NCBI GenBank assembly: GCA_028287115.1
Contig: JAQBQF010000204.1
Coordinates: 1-64,000 of the forward strand
Reading direction: 5' to 3'
Length of the DNA: 64,000 bases
Source of the DNA: Myxococcales bacterium
GTDB taxonomy: Bacteria > Myxococcota_A > Polyangia > Haliangiales > Haliangiaceae
Part shown: in pieces, positions 63,270-64,000 of the stretch
Numbering within the stretch: the first letter of the stretch is position 1
Layout: each line of letters opens with the position of its first letter
Translations under genes and position numbers: made by a program
The notes under the pieces: generated by a model
Seen by the model: only the letters and a program-made list of their open reading frames with translations
What the model was told of the DNA's origin: nothing
Database searches by the model: none

Positions 63270-64000
63270 ATGAACTGGAGGGCGATCGCGCTCGCGATGA
63301 TCACGGTGTGCGCGGTCGGCTGTCACGCACAACTCGAGAACCAAGCGTCGAACGTCGACGCGTCCGGATCGAATGGATCGGATCAAGATGCGAGCGGCTC
63401 TGCTGCGGCCGACGCAGCCGTCAGCATCGACGCGGCTCCTGCGTGCGCGACCGGCCGCGTGCTGTACTTGAACTTCGACGGGGCGACGCTGACCAAAGCA
63501 ACGACGAGCGATGCGACGCAGAACCATGCTTCGTGGATGGGGGTGACACAACCGATCACGACCGCGACGATGCCCGGATATCTCGCGAACAATGCAAATC
63601 GCGCGCAGCTGATCGTCGACGTGACGAACGCGGTCAAAGCAGGCCTCGCGGCTTATCCGAGCATCTCGATCGTGACCACGCGCCCGGCCGCGGGACCGTA
63701 CGTGATGATCGGATTCGGCGGGACCGAGGCGATGGTCGCGATCCAATATCGGTTCGCCGTGCAGAAGCTCGACTGCGGCGATACCAACAAGAACGATCTG
63801 GGCTGGGTGTTCGATGACGCGGGCGGCACGCAGAAAGCCGCGAACGATGCGATCGGCGCGGTCGGGTTCGGCATGGGCCTCACCGGGACCACGACGACGA
63901 CTGATTGCATGTGCGGGTGGTTGTCGAACTGCGTCCAAGCCTCATCTGCTTGCACGCTCTCGGCATCGATTCCCGCGCTCGCGAACTGCAACATGAACCC
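63270..64000 (+). CDS. lipoprotein, cut by right edge
   Basis: 243 residues are visible from ATG 63270 with no stop before the edge. Signal peptide with lipobox (AVGC), then an Asp/Ser/Ala linker and a domain beginning ATGRVLYLNFDGATL, with PGYLANNANRAQLIVDVTNAV and YVMIGFGGTEAMV. The pattern is that of myxobacterial metallopeptidase-like secreted proteins, but the zinc motif would lie beyond the edge. The last visible part contains several Cys (DCMCGWLSNC). Confidence 0.78.
   Translation, partial: MNWRAIALAMITVCAVGCHAQLENQASNVDASGSNGSDQDASGSAAADAAVSIDAAPACATGRVLYLNFDGATLTKATTSDATQNHASWMGVTQPITTATMPGYLANNANRAQLIVDVTNAVKAGLAAYPSISIVTTRPAAGPYVMIGFGGTEAMVAIQYRFAVQKLDCGDTNKNDLGWVFDDAGGTQKAANDAIGAVGFGMGLTGTTTTTDCMCGWLSNCVQASSACTLSASIPALANCNMN

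Overview
The window looks like chromosomal DNA of a myxobacterium (Myxococcota, most like the Haliangium/Kofleriaceae group). This is inferred from very high GC with strong third-position bias, many lipoproteins with LxxC lipoboxes, a Ser/Thr kinase with a membrane tail, PEGA and TSP3/OmpA outer-membrane proteins, an internal MYXO-CTERM-like signal, a DapL lysine pathway enzyme and a GlnRS with a YqeY-like tail. No integrase, transposase, plasmid or capsid gene was recognised.

Layout. 1-6.3 kb: a MORN-like repeat protein (cut at the left edge), small secreted proteins, a two-gene lipoprotein/multihaem cytochrome c operon and an FGGY sugar kinase. 6.3-10.2 kb: an acyl-CoA dehydrogenase, a cytosolic PhnD-like binding protein and a TusA-like/ferritin-like fusion, closely spaced. 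10.2-14.7 kb: a reverse operon of two DUF4139 proteins and an RlmK-like methyltransferase. 14.8-25.9 kb: AidB-like dehydrogenase, RsmE, a divergent QueA-like protein, an SDR, an XRE-cupin regulator, a six-PEGA beta-barrel protein, UppP, FKBP and a Ser/Thr kinase. 26.3-31.6 kb: one 1760-residue reading frame joining anchor-D repeats, a MYXO-CTERM-like signal, and an OmpA/TSP3 protein.

31.6-41.4 kb holds two candidate systems. First, adjacent genes for a VWA protein and an ABC1/UbiB-type kinase both end in a domain resembling the C-terminal domain of ribosomal protein bL12. Second, a divergent six-gene operon with mostly 4-bp overlaps encodes a MotA/MotB-type ion-driven motor pair, three unrecognised envelope proteins and an alpha-oxoamine synthase.

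41.4-47.1 kb: HxlR regulator/FMN reductase pair, DUF3050, ComF, an AlkB-like oxygenase and a PafA-like phosphatase.

47.3-52.2 kb is the most unusual part: a one-strand array of about fifteen tRNA and tRNA-like genes around a Ro60/TROVE gene (rsr), with an HNH endonuclease. Twelve isotypes occur once each. Eight tRNAs have G instead of U at position 55 of the T loop, and six of those eight have also lost the D-loop GG, so the D-loop/T-loop contact appears to have been lost as a unit. One element has a complete tRNA acceptor, D and T arms but a long hairpin in place of the anticodon arm, which makes it a candidate Ro-binding Y RNA. The array also holds a perfect 64-bp cloverleaf of GC hairpins and a 52-bp duplication of a tRNA-Met body. 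My working model is a Ro-centred RNA system with non-canonical tRNAs.

52.2-64 kb: formaldehyde-dehydrogenase-like enzyme, MFS transporter, lipoprotein, lipid kinase, MtgA with a repetitive tail, alpha/beta hydrolase, DapL, a frameshifted lipoprotein, GlnRS and a lipoprotein cut by the right edge. All calls come from reading the sequence; no search or folding program was run.
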